Source: Luteimonas rhizosphaerae
GTDB taxonomy: Bacteria > Pseudomonadota > Gammaproteobacteria > Xanthomonadales > Xanthomonadaceae
Assembly: GCF_002849595.1 (NCBI RefSeq)
Contig: NZ_NRQR01000026.1
Span: 62,001-126,000 of the forward strand
DNA: 64,000 bases
Direction: 5' to 3'
Part shown: positions 1-13,383 of the stretch, one piece after another
How the letters are laid out: every line of letters begins with the position of its first letter
Numbering within the stretch: the first letter of the stretch is position 1
Translations under genes and position numbers: made by a program
Notes under the pieces: generated by a model
Databases searched by the model: none
Told to the model about the DNA's origin: nothing
What the model saw: the letters and a program-made list of their open reading frames with translations, nothing else

Positions 1-3082
<3,082 letters not shown>

Positions 3083-3203
3083 GCCGGCGTCGCCGGCCAC
3101 GGACGCAGGTCCGCCGGCCGTTCCGGGAACCGCCGGCGATGCGTCCCGGCGGGTGGCTGGATCGGGCGCAGTGCGTGCGCGGACACGGCGGCGGACGCGT
3201 CGA

Positions 3204-3677
3204 TCAGCGGACCGCGAATTCGCGGGTCTCGACGACGGTGCCGTCGAGCAGGACTTCGATCCTGTACGCGCCGACCGGCCAGCCTTCGGGATGCTGGATG
3301 TCGAACGCGATGACCTGCGGGCCTGCCGGCACGTCGGCCTCGGTCTCGTGCACCAGCCGGTCTTCGCCGAACGTCCAGCGCGCCCCGATCTTCGCCGCGC
3401 TGCCGCCGTCGGTGGCGACCGAGGCGTAGATCGTGTCGCCGGTCGCGAAGGCCGAGGCCGGCGTGGCGACACGGTTGTCGGTGGTGACCTCGTTGCCGAG
3501 TTCGACCGCGGTCACGACCGCCGGCGCAGGCGCTTCGGGTTCGGGCGCTTCGACCGGCGCGCTGGCGACCGGCGGCGCGGCCGGCGCCGGGGCGGGCGCA
3601 TCGTCGCGGCAACCGGCGAGCGCGCCGGCGCCCAGCAGCGTGGCGACAGTGACGAAACGCAGGGCGGAAGAGGTCAT
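3204..3677 (-). CDS. Predicted lipoprotein, first gene of lipoprotein-LysM-lipoprotein set
   Basis: A 157-residue predicted lipoprotein. The start MTSSALRFVTVATLLGAGAL runs into the lipobox LAGC. The ATG at 3675-3677 has GGAG seven bases upstream, which decides it over an upstream open-frame start. A Pro/Ala-rich linker of about 35 residues follows, typical of envelope proteins that cross the periplasm, then a C-terminal domain of about 100 residues shared with the lipoprotein at 2358-2846. Function is unknown. The domain looks like an all-beta, possibly Ig-like or carbohydrate-binding fold, but that is a guess from the strand pattern. Confidence 0.8.
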   Translation of the reverse strand: MTSSALRFVTVATLLGAGALAGCRDDAPAPAPAAPPVASAPVEAPEPEAPAPAVVTAVELGNEVTTDNRVATPASAFATGDTIYASVATDGGSAAKIGARWTFGEDRLVHETEADVPAGPQVIAFDIQHPEGWPVGAYRIEVLLDGTVVETREFAVR

Positions 3678-3878
3678 GGCAGCTCCGGAACGGAAGGGAA
3701 TCGGGACGGACCGCATGCGCGCGCTCGCGCGCCGCGTCGCGAGGGGAAGGACGGGCGCATCGCGGGGGCGCGTGGCCGCGCGACGATGACAGGAGCCGAT
3801 GGCGTCGTCATGTCCGGAATCTCGGCGAAGAAGCAGGGCTGCAGGCTCCCACGCGCCCTGTTAAGAATCCATCGCGGG

Positions 3879-4709
3879 TCACTGCCGCAGATCGCGACCC
3901 GCCGCCGGTGCCGGCGTACCCGGCGAGGCGCGCCAGGGATTGATGTCGAGGCCACCGCGGCGCGTGTAGCGCGCGTCGACCGACAGCCGCTCGGGCCGGC
4001 AGCGGGCCAGCACGTCGACGAAGATCCGTTCGACGCACTGCTCGTGGAATTCGGCGTGGTTGCGGAACGACACCAGGTAGCGCAGCAGGCTGGCGCGGTC
4101 GATGCGCGGACCGCGGTAGGCGATCGTCACGCCGGCCCAGTCCGGCTGGCCGGTCACCGGACAATTGGATTTCAGCAGCGCCGAGTGCAGGCGCTCGTCG
4201 ACGGGTTCATCGGGATCTGCCGACAGCAGCGTGGCGTCGGGCGGGCCGTAATGGTCGATCGCGATGTCGAGGCCGTCGATCGAATCGGCGTCCGGCGCCG
4301 CGTCGAACGGGGGCAGGCCGAGCACGACGTCGACATCGGCGCCCGCCACCTGCGACAGGTCCGCGGCGATGCGCGTGCGCACCGCGTCGGCCGAATCGAA
4401 GCGCGTGTGGTTCAGCGCGTTCAGGTAGAGCTTCAGCGATTTCGACTCGACCAGCTGCGCCGACGTCGCCGGCACCGTCAGCGTTGCGGTCGCGACCACC
4501 AGCTTGCCGCGCGCCTCGAGCCAGCTGAGCTCGTAGGCATGCCAGCGGTCGTGACCGACGAAGGGCAGCGCCGCGCCGATGCCGATCTCACCGCGGCCCA
4601 GCGTGCGCGCGATCGGAAACAGCAGGCCCGCGTCGTAATGCCGGGGATAGGCGACCTCGCGGCCGAGCGGAATGCGCGGCGCGGCCGCGTCTTGAGGGGA
4701 AGACGACAT
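3879..4709 (-). CDS. queF: NADPH-dependent 7-cyano-7-deazaguanine reductase QueF
   Basis: Reduces preQ0 to preQ1 in queuosine biosynthesis, cytosolic. The 276 residues match the long, two-domain (E. coli-type) QueF. The N-terminal tunnelling-fold half carries the QueF signature [11 protein letters not shown] (residues 88-98), which binds NADPH and substrate. The C-terminal half has the catalytic cysteine C183 in [11 protein letters not shown], the proton-relay D190, and H222/E223 in AEFHEQC. No other queuosine gene is adjacent. About 200 bp separate it from the lipoprotein downstream and 430 bp from the peptidase upstream, so it is probably monocistronic. Confidence 0.96.
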   Translation of the reverse strand: MSSSPQDAAAPRIPLGREVAYPRHYDAGLLFPIARTLGRGEIGIGAALPFVGHDRWHAYELSWLEARGKLVVATATLTVPATSAQLVESKSLKLYLNALNHTRFDSADAVRTRIAADLSQVAGADVDVVLGLPPFDAAPDADSIDGLDIAIDHYGPPDATLLSADPDEPVDERLHSALLKSNCPVTGQPDWAGVTIAYRGPRIDRASLLRYLVSFRNHAEFHEQCVERIFVDVLARCRPERLSVDARYTRRGGLDINPWRASPGTPAPAAGRDLRQ

Positions 4710-5141
4710 GCGGCGATTTTACGCCGGTGCGACGGATCGCCGTGGGGTGGGATGCACGTGCGGTGGATTCGGGCTCCAGCACACCTGGAAGCGATGCCGT
4801 GCTCGTCCACCGCTTTTCGCACCAGGACCCCGTCGTCCCCACGCAGACGGGGACCCAGCGTCCTGCCGCATGCGAGCTGCGATCAGTGCCCCGAGTGGGC
4901 GTCGCTCCGGAACGAGTGCGGAAGCCCGTTTCCCGGACTTGTTCGACGAATCCTCGTGCTCTCGCTGGCTGGAGGCGCTTTCCAGCGGCCCAACGGGCGG
5001 ATCACCCATTGCCTTGGATCGGAACCCGCCGCTGCAGCCGGCCTGTCCGCGACCGGCCATTACCCCTGCGGCCGCCTGCCCGACTTCGACGCCATCGCCC
5101 CTGCTGGCCGACCGATCCAACCCGGACCGGAATGCCCGTCA
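4710..5141. other. Intergenic region containing a degenerate dispersed hairpin repeat
   Basis: This is 432 bp upstream of queF. The stretch at about 4831-4860 (CGTCGTCCCCACGCAGACGG and following bases) is a diverged copy of the same repeat type seen intact at 21395-21475, with GTCCCC/GGGGAC stem arms. The rest shows no coding frame that I trust. The composition is slightly less GC-biased than its neighbours and looks like eroded sequence. Confidence 0.5.
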
Positions 5142-6455
5142 TCAGCCCGCGTCGGCGTCCAGATAATCCAGGCTCACCTGCAGCAACGCGCGCATGCCGA
5201 GGTCGAGTGCGGACTCGTCGAGGTCGAACTGCGGCGAATGGTTGCTCGGCGCGGTCGACGGATCCTTGCCCGCCGCGGTCGCGCCGACGAAGAAGAACAT
5301 CGCCGGCACTTCCTTCGCGTAGTACGCGAAATCCTCGGCGCCCATGTTCAGCGGCGTTTCGACGACCTGGTCGGCGCCGGCGACGGCCTGCAGGCTCGGC
5401 AGCATGCGCGCGGTCAGCGCGGGGTCGTTGACGGTCACCGGGTTGCCGGTGGTGTCGGGCACCTTGGCCTCGACGGTCGCGCCGTGCGCGGCGGCGACAT
5501 GCTCGGCGACGTTCTTGAGGTCGGCGAAGATGTCGCTGCGCACGGTCTCGTCGAACGTGCGGATGGTGCCCACCAGCTCCACCCGATCGGGAATGATGTT
5601 GTAGCGGATGCCGCCCTTGATCGCGCCGAAGGTCACGACCGCCGGCAGGTCGGAGATGTCGGTACGCCGGCTGACGATGCTCTGCGCCGTGCCGATCAGG
5701 TCCGCCGCGGCGACGATCGGATCGATGCCGCCCCAGGGCCGCGAGCCGTGCGTCTGCCGGCCGATGACCTCGATGCTGAACCGGTCCGACGCGGCCATCA
5801 GCGGCCCGCCGCGCACGCCCAGCTGGCCGGCCTGCAACGTCGAGAACACATGCAGGCCGAAGATCGCCTCCGGCTCGAAATCACGGAAGAGGCCTTCGGC
5901 CAGCATCATCGAGGCGCCACCGTCCTCGTCGTCGGGCGGGCCTTCCTCGGCCGGCTGGAACACGAACAGCACTTCGCCGGCCATCTGCTCGCGCATGCCG
6001 ACCAGCGCCTCGGCCACGCCCATCAGGATCGCGACGTGCGCGTCGTGGCCGCAGGCGTGCATGACGCCGGTGGTCTCGCCGCGATAGGTCGCCGTCGCGG
6101 TCGACGCGAACGGCAGGCCGGTCTGCTCGGTGACCGGCAGCGCGTCCATGTCGGCGCGCAGCGCGATCTTCGGGCCGGGGCGTCCGCCCGTCAGCACCGC
6201 AGTCACGCCGGTGTGGGCGACGCCGGTCGTCGGCTCGAGGCCGAGGCTGCGCAGATGCTCGGCGATCTTGGCCGCGGTCCGCGTCTCGCGATTGCCGAGT
6301 TCGGGGTGCTGGTGGATGTCGCGGCGCCAGTCGACGAGCTTGGCCTGCAGCGCGGTCGCGGCCTGCGCGACTTCCGGGCGCTGCGCGTCCTGGGCGAACG
6401 CGGCGGCGGGCAGGACGGAACAGGCGCACAGCAGCGCGGCGGCAAGACGTGGCAT
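5142..6455 (-). CDS. Exported M20-family amidohydrolase (N-acyl-amino-acid or hippurate hydrolase type)
   Basis: A zinc-dependent hydrolase that releases amino acids from N-acyl conjugates; substrate not determinable. Of 437 residues, the first ~21 form a signal peptide (LAAALLCACSVLPAAAFAQ), so the enzyme should act in the periplasm. The M20D signature is complete: WRRDIHQHPELGNRE, ALRADMDALPVTE, and the metal-binding cysteine and histidines in MHACGHDAHVAILMG. These are followed by the second metal-ligand Glu pair in QPAEEG and a C-terminal MGAEDFAYY motif with the last ligands. The dimerisation domain lies between. It is a single gene, divergent from transaldolase. Confidence 0.93.
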   Translation of the reverse strand: MPRLAAALLCACSVLPAAAFAQDAQRPEVAQAATALQAKLVDWRRDIHQHPELGNRETRTAAKIAEHLRSLGLEPTTGVAHTGVTAVLTGGRPGPKIALRADMDALPVTEQTGLPFASTATATYRGETTGVMHACGHDAHVAILMGVAEALVGMREQMAGEVLFVFQPAEEGPPDDEDGGASMMLAEGLFRDFEPEAIFGLHVFSTLQAGQLGVRGGPLMAASDRFSIEVIGRQTHGSRPWGGIDPIVAAADLIGTAQSIVSRRTDISDLPAVVTFGAIKGGIRYNIIPDRVELVGTIRTFDETVRSDIFADLKNVAEHVAAAHGATVEAKVPDTTGNPVTVNDPALTARMLPSLQAVAGADQVVETPLNMGAEDFAYYAKEVPAMFFFVGATAAGKDPSTAPSNHSPQFDLDESALDLGMRALLQVSLDYLDADAG

Positions 6456-6598
6456 CGGTGTGGCTCCCCAGCGAGATGAAGCCCGATCCTAGGCCATTTC
6501 GCCGATGCCGGCCGACGTGGTGGCCCTGATCCCCCTGGATGGCGACAATGGTCGCGCGCGCCGGCTGGTGCGTCTTCCTTCCGCCATCCGAGGTGCCC

Positions 6599-7576
6599 AT
6601 GTCCGATGCCGCTCGCGGTCCATCCAAGCTGGAACAGCTGCGCGACCTGTCGGTCGTCGTCGCCGACACCGGCGACGCCGAGGCGATCCAGCGCCTGAAG
6701 CCCTACGACTGCACGACCAATCCGACGCTGGTGCGCAAGGCGCTGGACCTGCCGATCTACGCCGAGCTGGTCGCCGAGGAACTCGAGCGCGCCCGCGATC
6801 TCGACGGCGATGTCGACAGCGTCGCGCGCCAGGTCGTCGACCGGCTGACGGTCGGTGTGGGCCGCAAGCTCGCCGCGCTGGTGCCGGGCCGGGTCTCGAC
6901 CGAAGTCGACGCCGACCAGGCCTACGACACCGACGCGACGATCGCCAAGGCGCGCCAGTTCATCGACATGTACCAGGACGCCGGCGTGCCGCGCGACCGC
7001 GTGCTGATCAAGATCGCCGCGACCTGGGAAGGCATCCGCGCGGCCAGGGAGCTGCAGCGCGAGGACATCGACTGCAATCTCACGCTGATCTTCAACCGCA
7101 CCCAGGCCATCGCCTGCGCGGAAGCGGGCGTGTTCCTGATCTCGCCGTTCGTCGGCCGCATCCTCGACTGGCACGTCGCGCGCGGCGACACGCCGGCGAC
7201 CATCGATGCCGATCCCGGCGTGCGTTTCGTGCGCGACGTCTATGCCGAGTTCAAGCGCCGCGGCTCGCCGACCGTGGTCATGGGCGCGTCGTTCCGCTCG
7301 GCCGCGCAGATCGAAGCGCTGGCCGGCTGCGACCGCCTGACGATTTCGCCCGACCTGCTGCAGGCGCTGGACGCGGACCATGGCCCGCTGCCGCGCGCGC
7401 TGCATCCGGGCGACAGCGACGGCGCCGCGACCGTGCCGGTCACCGAAGAACGCTTCGCCGCCGATCTCGCCGCCGACCCGATGGCCGACGAGAAACTGCG
7501 CGACGGCATCGCCGCGTTCGCGGCCGATCTCGCCGCGCTGCGCCAGACGATCACCGATCGCCTGCCGCCGCGGTAA
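6599..7576 (+). CDS. tal: Transaldolase
   Basis: Transfers a dihydroxyacetone unit between sugar phosphates in the non-oxidative pentose phosphate pathway, cytosolic. The 325 residues match the TalA/TalB class. Motifs are DCTTNPTLV (residues 37-45), the Schiff-base lysine K138 in [23 protein letters not shown], and [10 protein letters not shown]. The ATG at 6599 is preceded by GAGGTG five bases upstream and gives the family's usual N-terminus ([17 protein letters not shown]). A longer open frame from 6539 adds only 20 non-homologous residues. A 10-bp hairpin follows the stop. Confidence 0.97.
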   Translation: MSDAARGPSKLEQLRDLSVVVADTGDAEAIQRLKPYDCTTNPTLVRKALDLPIYAELVAEELERARDLDGDVDSVARQVVDRLTVGVGRKLAALVPGRVSTEVDADQAYDTDATIAKARQFIDMYQDAGVPRDRVLIKIAATWEGIRAARELQREDIDCNLTLIFNRTQAIACAEAGVFLISPFVGRILDWHVARGDTPATIDADPGVRFVRDVYAEFKRRGSPTVVMGASFRSAAQIEALAGCDRLTISPDLLQALDADHGPLPRALHPGDSDGAATVPVTEERFAADLAADPMADEKLRDGIAAFAADLAALRQTITDRLPPR

Positions 7577-7584
7577 GCCGTTCC

Positions 7585-7613
7585 GCGGGTCGCGTGCGTT
7601 GCGCGCGACCCGC
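7585..7613 (+). terminator. Hairpin after tal, possible terminator
   Basis: A perfect 10-bp stem, GCGGGTCGCG paired with CGCGACCCGC around a 9-base loop, begins nine bases after the tal stop. There is no T-tract, so it is either a weak or Rho-assisted terminator or an RNA-stabilising hairpin. Confidence 0.45.
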
Positions 7614-8012
7614 GCTGCTCCAGACGGGCGCGCGCGTGGAACGACATCCGCCGTCTCTTGAACCACCTTTGCCGCCTTGATCCGCGTGGACGTGGAGGCG
7701 AGCGAAGTGAGCTTCACGGCTGAGCTGCGCGACTACACCACGTAAATGATCGGTGCCGCCAGACGGCTTCGGTCTCCCGCTTTGTGAGCCCGATCTCAGG
7801 CGAACTGCAGTGTCGTCGCTGTGCCTTGCCGCGATGCCGGTGTGGATGACTGCGGTCCGGATCGAACAGGAACGCTGACCAGGAGCGCGCCGCATTCCCC
7901 TGGGTTGCCGGCATGACGAACCCGGCTGCGTCGCGTATCGAGCCGACGGAGCGTGCACTGCGAGCAAGCAGGCGGCTGTCTGTCGGAGGCGCGCCGGTCG
8001 GCGCGTGCGTGC

Positions 8013-8026
8013 GTGACCGCGATCAC
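8013..8026. promoter_or_regulatory. CRP/Clp-like palindrome
   Basis: GTGA-N6-TCAC matches the core symmetric recognition pattern of the CRP/FNR-superfamily regulator Clp of xanthomonads. It lies about 113 bp upstream of the TonB-receptor ATG. A single short palindrome in GC-rich DNA can arise by chance. Confidence 0.35.
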
Positions 8027-8138
8027 GCCGACTTGCGCGTGCAAATCGCGTGTCATCAAACATGCGGTTTCGTTGCCCAGGATGACGCGCTCCACGCGAC
8101 GCCCGTGCGTCGCTGCGTTCCCCAGCAGGAAATCCCTC

Positions 8139-10687
8139 ATGCCGAATCCTTCCCGCCTTCATGGCGCTATTGGTCGTGTCCTGATTGCCGGCAGCTTTGC
8201 TGTTTCAGTGATTTCGCCGGCGTCGGCGCAGACCGTCGGCGTCGACGATGAAGCGCGCGACCGTGCGACCGAACTCGACACCGTCGTGGTGACCGGACGC
8301 GCGGGCACGGGCCTGCGCACCAAGGCCGAGACGAGTTACTCGCTCACCAACATCGAAGAGGAAACGTTGCGACTGCAGGCGCCGACCAGCGTGACCGAAG
8401 CGATGAAGTCGGTCCCCGGGTTCTGGGTGGAGGCGTCAGGCGGCGAGGCCAGCGGCAATATCCGGGCACGCGGCATTCCGGTGGACGGGTTCGGCTCGGT
8501 GACCCTGCTCGAGGACGGCACGCCGGTCGTGCACGATCCGGCGCTCGGCTACCTCAACGGGGATCAGGCCTTCCGCCTGGACGAGACCATCGAGCGCATC
8601 GAAGTGGTCCGCGGCGGTCCGTCGTCGGTGTTCTATTCCAATGCACCGGCCGGCGCCATCAACTTCATCCCGCGCCAGGTCGGCGACGAGGCCAGCGGCA
8701 TCGTCAAGTACACCGTCGGCGACTACGGCCTGAACCGCCTGGACTTCTATTACGGCGCGCCGCTCGGCAACAACTGGAAGCTGGGGATGGGCGGCTTCTA
8801 CCGCGTCGACGACGGCATCCGCGAGCCGGGCTTCCATGCCAACGAAGGCGGCCAGTTCCGCCTCAATCTGGCGCGCGAGTTCGAGCGCGGCCGCATCGCA
8901 TTCGACTACAAGCGCCTCGACGACAAGGTGGCGCTGTATCTCGGCATACCCATGCGGACCGATGAGGACGGCGAGATCCGCGGCGTGCCCGGTTTCGATG
9001 CCCATTACGGCACGGTCTCCGGACCGGAGACCCGCCGCCTGCAGCTGACCCAGGGCGACGGCAGCCTGTACGACTTCGACAACACCGAAGGCACCCACGT
9101 CGAGCGCGACCAGTTCACGGCCAAGCTCGACCTCGACCTGGGCGGTGGCTGGCGGCTGGCCGATTCGATGCGTTACAGCCAGACCGACACCACCCGCAAT
9201 GGCGTCTTCGCCAACTCGCTGGGCAGTGCGACTGCATTCCTGGGCGCTGCCAGCCAGCAGGCGCTGCTGGCCGGGACGCCGGGCGCCACGGCGCTGCAAC
9301 TGCGCTATGCCAACGGCGGGACCGTGTTCGACACCGCCAACCAGAACGGCAACGGCCTGATGATCGTCGGCGGTCTGCGCGGCCTGACCCTGCCAGTCAC
9401 GGAGTTCACCAACGATGCGCGCCTGATGCGCCCGTTCCAGCTCGGCGGACAGCATGACCTGACGCTCGGCTACTACTACGCCAACTTCCGCCAGGACTAC
9501 GACCGCTATTCGTCCAGCGTGCTGCTCGACGTCAAGGACAACGCCTCGCTGCTGGATCTGGTCGCGGTGGATGCGGCCGGCAACGTGCTGCGGACCTTCT
9601 CCGACAACGGCATCTGGCGCGAAGGCTACGAATGGGACCACGCCAGTGGCGAGTCCACCACGCACGCGGTGTACGTCGCGGACGAATGGCAGGTGGGTGA
9701 GCGCCTGCGCATCGATGGCGGCCTGCGCTGGGAACAGGTGGAAACCAACGGCTGGGCGGAGATCCGCGACACGGTGGATCTAGGCACGCTGCCGACATCG
9801 ACCATCCTGACCGGGTCGGGCCAGTACATCCGCCACGACGAGCGCTCCAGCAAGACCGGCTGGACGATCGGCGGCAACTGGCAGTTCGACGCCCGCTCGG
9901 GCATGTTCGCGCGCTGGACATCGGCTTTCCGCCTGCCGTCGCTGGGCAACTACCTGACCCGTGGCAGCAACTGCAACCTGGCCAGCCCGGAAGCGCTGGC
10001 GTCCTGCATCGCCAGCAATACCGGACCCGCGATCACCCAGACCATGGATCTGGGCGAGGTGGGGTACAAGTTCGCCAGCGCGGGGTTCAGCGCCTACGCG
10101 ACGGCCTTCTACACCAAGTACGACAACGTCGGCTTCAGCAACTACGTCTTCGATCCCAACGCCGGCGTGTCCTATCAGCAGCAGGGCTATGCCAGCACCC
10201 GCACCCACGGCCTCGAACTGGAGGGCATGTGGTCGCCCTGCAGGTCACCGCGACCTGGCAGGATCCGCAGTACCAGGACCTGACGTACAGCGAGAACTCG
10301 TCCACCGGTCCGGTGCTGCGCGATTACGTCGGCAATCAGCTGATCCGGGTGCCCAGGACCAGCTACCGGCTGGTGCCCGGCGTCTATCTGCTCGATGACC
10401 GCCTGCGGCTGCAGGTCAGTTACGAGCGCCAGGGCGAACGCTACGTGGACACCGCCAATTCCGTGCGCCTGCCCGCCTACGACCTGATCGGCGCGAGCCT
10501 GCGCTACGAGGCGACGCCGCAATGGTCGTTCTATCTGTACGGGGACAACCTTGGCAATTCGCTGGGACTGACCGAAGGCAATCCACGCGCGGGCGAGCTG
10601 CAGAGTGGTGACGCCGGCGCCAACACGTTCATCGCGCGACCGGTCCTGGGACGCTCGTTCCGGGCGGCAATGATGTACCGGTTCTAG
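8139..10687 (+). pseudogene. TonB-dependent outer-membrane receptor with a single-base frameshift near 10222-10245
   Basis: A ligand-gated outer-membrane beta-barrel importer. The ATG at 8139 gives a signal peptide (FAVSVISPASAQ) and an N-terminal TonB-box region (ELDTVVVTGRA). A plug domain follows, with RIEVVRGGPSSVFYSNAPAG, and then barrel strands. The frame breaks after GLELEGMW. The homologous continuation (ALQVTATWQDPQYQDLTYSE) runs in another frame from about 10229 to 10687 and ends in the expected terminal Phe (MMYRF). One base appears to be missing, so this is either a real inactivating mutation or a sequence error; the rest is intact. The phospholipase gene starts 3 bp after the stop, so the receptor leads an operon and may import a product of that hydrolase. 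Ligand unknown. Confidence 0.88.
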
Positions 10688-10690
10688 GCC

Positions 10691-11857
10691 ATGCCCGAAC
10701 ATTTCCGAGATGCCACGCGGTGCGCCAGTGGCCTGCTGTTCGCCTTGCTTGCAGCCGTGGCCGCTGCCGACGACCGGGCAGTCGCCTGCGATCTGCAGGC
10801 GTCCGATGCCGCCACGGCCGGCGCCGGCTGCGCGCAGGCCTGGATGGACGCCCACCTGCGCCTCAACGATCTCCAAGTGATCGGCACCCACAACAGCTAC
10901 AAACTTCCGATGGCGCCGGACGACATGCGGGCCCTCCGCCAGCGCGATCCGGCTAGCGCCGAAAGCCTCGACTACAGTCACCGGCCGCTGGCCGAACAAC
11001 TCGACCGCGGCGTGCGCGGCCTGGAGCTGGACGTCCACTACGATCCCCAGGGCGGTCGCTACACGCACCCGTCACTGCCGCCCGCGCAACGCCGAGCGAT
11101 GGCGACGCCCGGCTTCAAGACGATGCATCTGTCCGACATCGATGACCAGAGCCATTGCCAACCGTTCGCGCAGTGCCTGCGCCAGGTACGCGACTGGTCG
11201 CAGGCGCATCCGCGTCATGTGCCGATCCTCATCCTGATCAACGCCAAGGACGGCGCGACGGCGCCCGGTGCAGTGCAGCCGCTGCCCTTCGATGCCGTCG
11301 CGTTCGCTGCGCTGGACGCCGAAATCCGTGCGGTGTTTCCATCCGGAACGCTGATCGAGCCGCGGACGCTGCAGGGCGCCCACCCGTCCCTGCGGCATGC
11401 CGCCCGGGCCGACGCATGGCCGACGCTGGGCGAGGCACGCGGACGGGTGCTGTTCGCGCTCGACGAGGGCCCGGCCAAGGTGGCGCGGTACCTGGACGCC
11501 CACGGTGAGGACGCGTCGCCAGTGATGTTCGTCAACGCGCGCGACGAATCGGTGGACGAGGCCGCGTATCTGACCCTCAACGAACCCCTGCAGCAGGCCG
11601 ATCGGATCGCTGCAGCGGTGGCAGCGGGCGCGCTGATCCGCACCCGCGCCGATGCCGAGACCCGCGAGGCACGCAGCGGCGACGGCGCGCGTCGCGACGC
11701 CGCCTTCGCCAGCGGCGCACACGTGGTGTCGACGGACTACATCGACCCCGACCCGCGCTTCGGCCGCTATCGCGTGCAGCTGCCAGGCGGCGGCGTGGCC
11801 CGTTGCAATCCGCAACGCGCGCCGGCGCGCTGCGCCGGACTGGCGATCGAGGAATGA
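10691..11857 (+). CDS. Exported PI-PLC-like phosphodiesterase (Ca2+-dependent SaPLC1-like family)
   Basis: A predicted secreted phosphoinositide-type phospholipase C of 388 residues. A signal peptide occupies about residues 1-25. The TIM-barrel catalytic elements are visible: IGTHNSYKLP with the first catalytic His, then RGLELDVHYDP with the acidic ligands and second His, a FKTMHLSDIDDQS loop, and ILILINAKDG in the position of the family's conserved strand. Long separation of the motifs and KDG fit the Ca2+-dependent bacterial PLC subgroup rather than the Bacillus type. It begins 3 bp after the TonB receptor and overlaps the PHP gene by four bases, suggesting a function in taking apart a phosphorylated or inositol-bearing lipid outside the cytoplasm. 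The exact substrate is inference. Confidence 0.85.
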   Translation: MPEHFRDATRCASGLLFALLAAVAAADDRAVACDLQASDAATAGAGCAQAWMDAHLRLNDLQVIGTHNSYKLPMAPDDMRALRQRDPASAESLDYSHRPLAEQLDRGVRGLELDVHYDPQGGRYTHPSLPPAQRRAMATPGFKTMHLSDIDDQSHCQPFAQCLRQVRDWSQAHPRHVPILILINAKDGATAPGAVQPLPFDAVAFAALDAEIRAVFPSGTLIEPRTLQGAHPSLRHAARADAWPTLGEARGRVLFALDEGPAKVARYLDAHGEDASPVMFVNARDESVDEAAYLTLNEPLQQADRIAAAVAAGALIRTRADAETREARSGDGARRDAAFASGAHVVSTDYIDPDPRFGRYRVQLPGGGVARCNPQRAPARCAGLAIEE

Positions 11858-13383
11858 GCCGGGTGTACGCCGTCGCGTGGCGGGCGGGTCTGTTGCTGAT
11901 GTTGGCTGTCGCATGGCCGGCGGTCGCCGAGCGCGCACCCGATCGGGTTCTGGAAGGCAGCATCGACGGCCGCGATCACCAGAGTTATCGCCTGCTGCCA
12001 TTCGATGTCCCCGCCGGCACGTCGCGGATCACGGTGGCATTCGACTACGAGGGGCGCGAGCGCAAGACCGCGATCGATCTGGGGCTGCTGGGCCCGGACG
12101 GATTCGATGGCCCGGACGGCTTCCGTGGCTGGAGCGGCGGCAACAAGCCGCGCTTCACCGTGTCGGCCCACGATGCCACGCCGTCCTATTTCCCCGGTGC
12201 GCTGCATCCGGGCACCTGGTCGCTGCTGCTGGGCATTCCCAATATTCGCCAGGACGAGCGCGCCGATTACCGCGCCAGCATCTGGCTGGACGCGGTCGCG
12301 GCCGAGCCCGTCGAGGCGCCGCTGGTGCTCGACGGGACCGCGCGCTGGTATCGCGGCGATCTGCACCTGCACAGCGGCCACAGCGATGCCAGCTGCGACA
12401 GCCAGAGCGGCGCGAGGGTGCCGTGCCCGCTGTTCCTCAGTGCGCAGGCGGCCGCTGCGGCAGGTCTGGATTTCGTTGCCGTCACCGAGCACAACACGGC
12501 CTCGCACCTGCACGAACTGCTTGGTCTGCAGCCCTACTTCGATCGCCTGCTGCTGATGCCCGGCATGGAAGTCACGACGTTCCAGGGCCATGTGAATGTC
12601 TTCGGCCTCGCGCAGCCGCTGGATTTCCGGCTCGGCAGCGAGGCGGTCCCGGACTGGAACGCGCTGCTCGACGCCATTGACGAGGCGGGCATGCCGGCGT
12701 CGATCAATCATCCGGCGCTGCCGTCCGACGAACGCTGCATGGGCTGTGGCTGGACGCCGCGGCAGCCGGTGTCGATGGGCCGCTTCGCCGCGATCGAAGT
12801 CGTGAACGGCGGCGATGCCGACACCCCGGTGTCCGGCATCGGCTTCTGGCAGCGCCAGCTGGATGCCGGCCATCGCCTGACCGGCATCGGCGGCAGCGAC
12901 AACCATGACGCGACACGCCGGGGCGCAGCGCTGGGCGCCGCGCGCATCGGCGCGCCCACCACCGTGATCCACGCCACGGCGCTGTCGCAAGCGGCGCTGC
13001 TGGACGGGCTGCGGCGTGGCCGTGTCTTCATCGATGTAGAAGGCAGTCGCGACCGGCATCTGATCCTGACCGCGCGGCACGAGGATCGTGCGCTCGCGAT
13101 GGGTGATGTGGTGCGACTGGCGACGGGAGACTCGCTCGACATCGGCCTGGACGTGCGGGCACCCGCCGGCTCCCGCATCGAACTGTTGCTGGACGGCCGG
13201 CCGCTCGCCCTGCCGCAGGACGGCGTCCTGCACGCCGACAGCCGGACGGATGCGCTGACCTGGCGCAGCGACGGCGCCCGCCACTGGCTGCGCGCCGATG
13301 TACGTTCGGCCGACGGCCGTCTGCTGCTGGTCGGCAACCCCATCTACATCGACGTCGACGCGCCCGCCCACGCCGGTCACTGA
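11854..13383 (+). CDS. Exported CehA/McbA-type PHP-domain metallohydrolase
   Basis: A 509-residue secreted metal-dependent phosphoesterase or hydrolase. The start (MSRVYAVAW) overlaps the phospholipase stop as ATGA. After a signal peptide ending near AVAERA there is a beta-rich N-terminal domain of about 140 residues resembling pre-peptidase or jelly-roll modules. The PHP catalytic core follows with its metal ligands: RGDLHLHSGHSDA, AVTEHNT, the MPGMEVTT strand, SINHPALP and GGSDNHD. A C-terminal beta domain follows (IELLLDGRPL). Its position directly behind a PI-PLC-like gene suggests that it acts on the phosphorylated head group released by that enzyme. This is inferred, as CehA family members have varied substrates. 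Confidence 0.85.
   Translation: MSRVYAVAWRAGLLLMLAVAWPAVAERAPDRVLEGSIDGRDHQSYRLLPFDVPAGTSRITVAFDYEGRERKTAIDLGLLGPDGFDGPDGFRGWSGGNKPRFTVSAHDATPSYFPGALHPGTWSLLLGIPNIRQDERADYRASIWLDAVAAEPVEAPLVLDGTARWYRGDLHLHSGHSDASCDSQSGARVPCPLFLSAQAAAAAGLDFVAVTEHNTASHLHELLGLQPYFDRLLLMPGMEVTTFQGHVNVFGLAQPLDFRLGSEAVPDWNALLDAIDEAGMPASINHPALPSDERCMGCGWTPRQPVSMGRFAAIEVVNGGDADTPVSGIGFWQRQLDAGHRLTGIGGSDNHDATRRGAALGAARIGAPTTVIHATALSQAALLDGLRRGRVFIDVEGSRDRHLILTARHEDRALAMGDVVRLATGDSLDIGLDVRAPAGSRIELLLDGRPLALPQDGVLHADSRTDALTWRSDGARHWLRADVRSADGRLLLVGNPIYIDVDAPAHAGH

Larger units (their letters stand above)
7577..8138. other. Intergenic region upstream of the TonB-receptor operon
   Basis: This is 562 bp without a credible gene. 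It starts with the tal hairpin and carries a CRP/Clp-like palindrome at 8013-8026. The remainder shows no tRNA fold, repeat or conserved coding frame that I recognise. It is long enough to hold the promoter of the TonB receptor-phospholipase-PHP unit. Confidence 0.5.
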
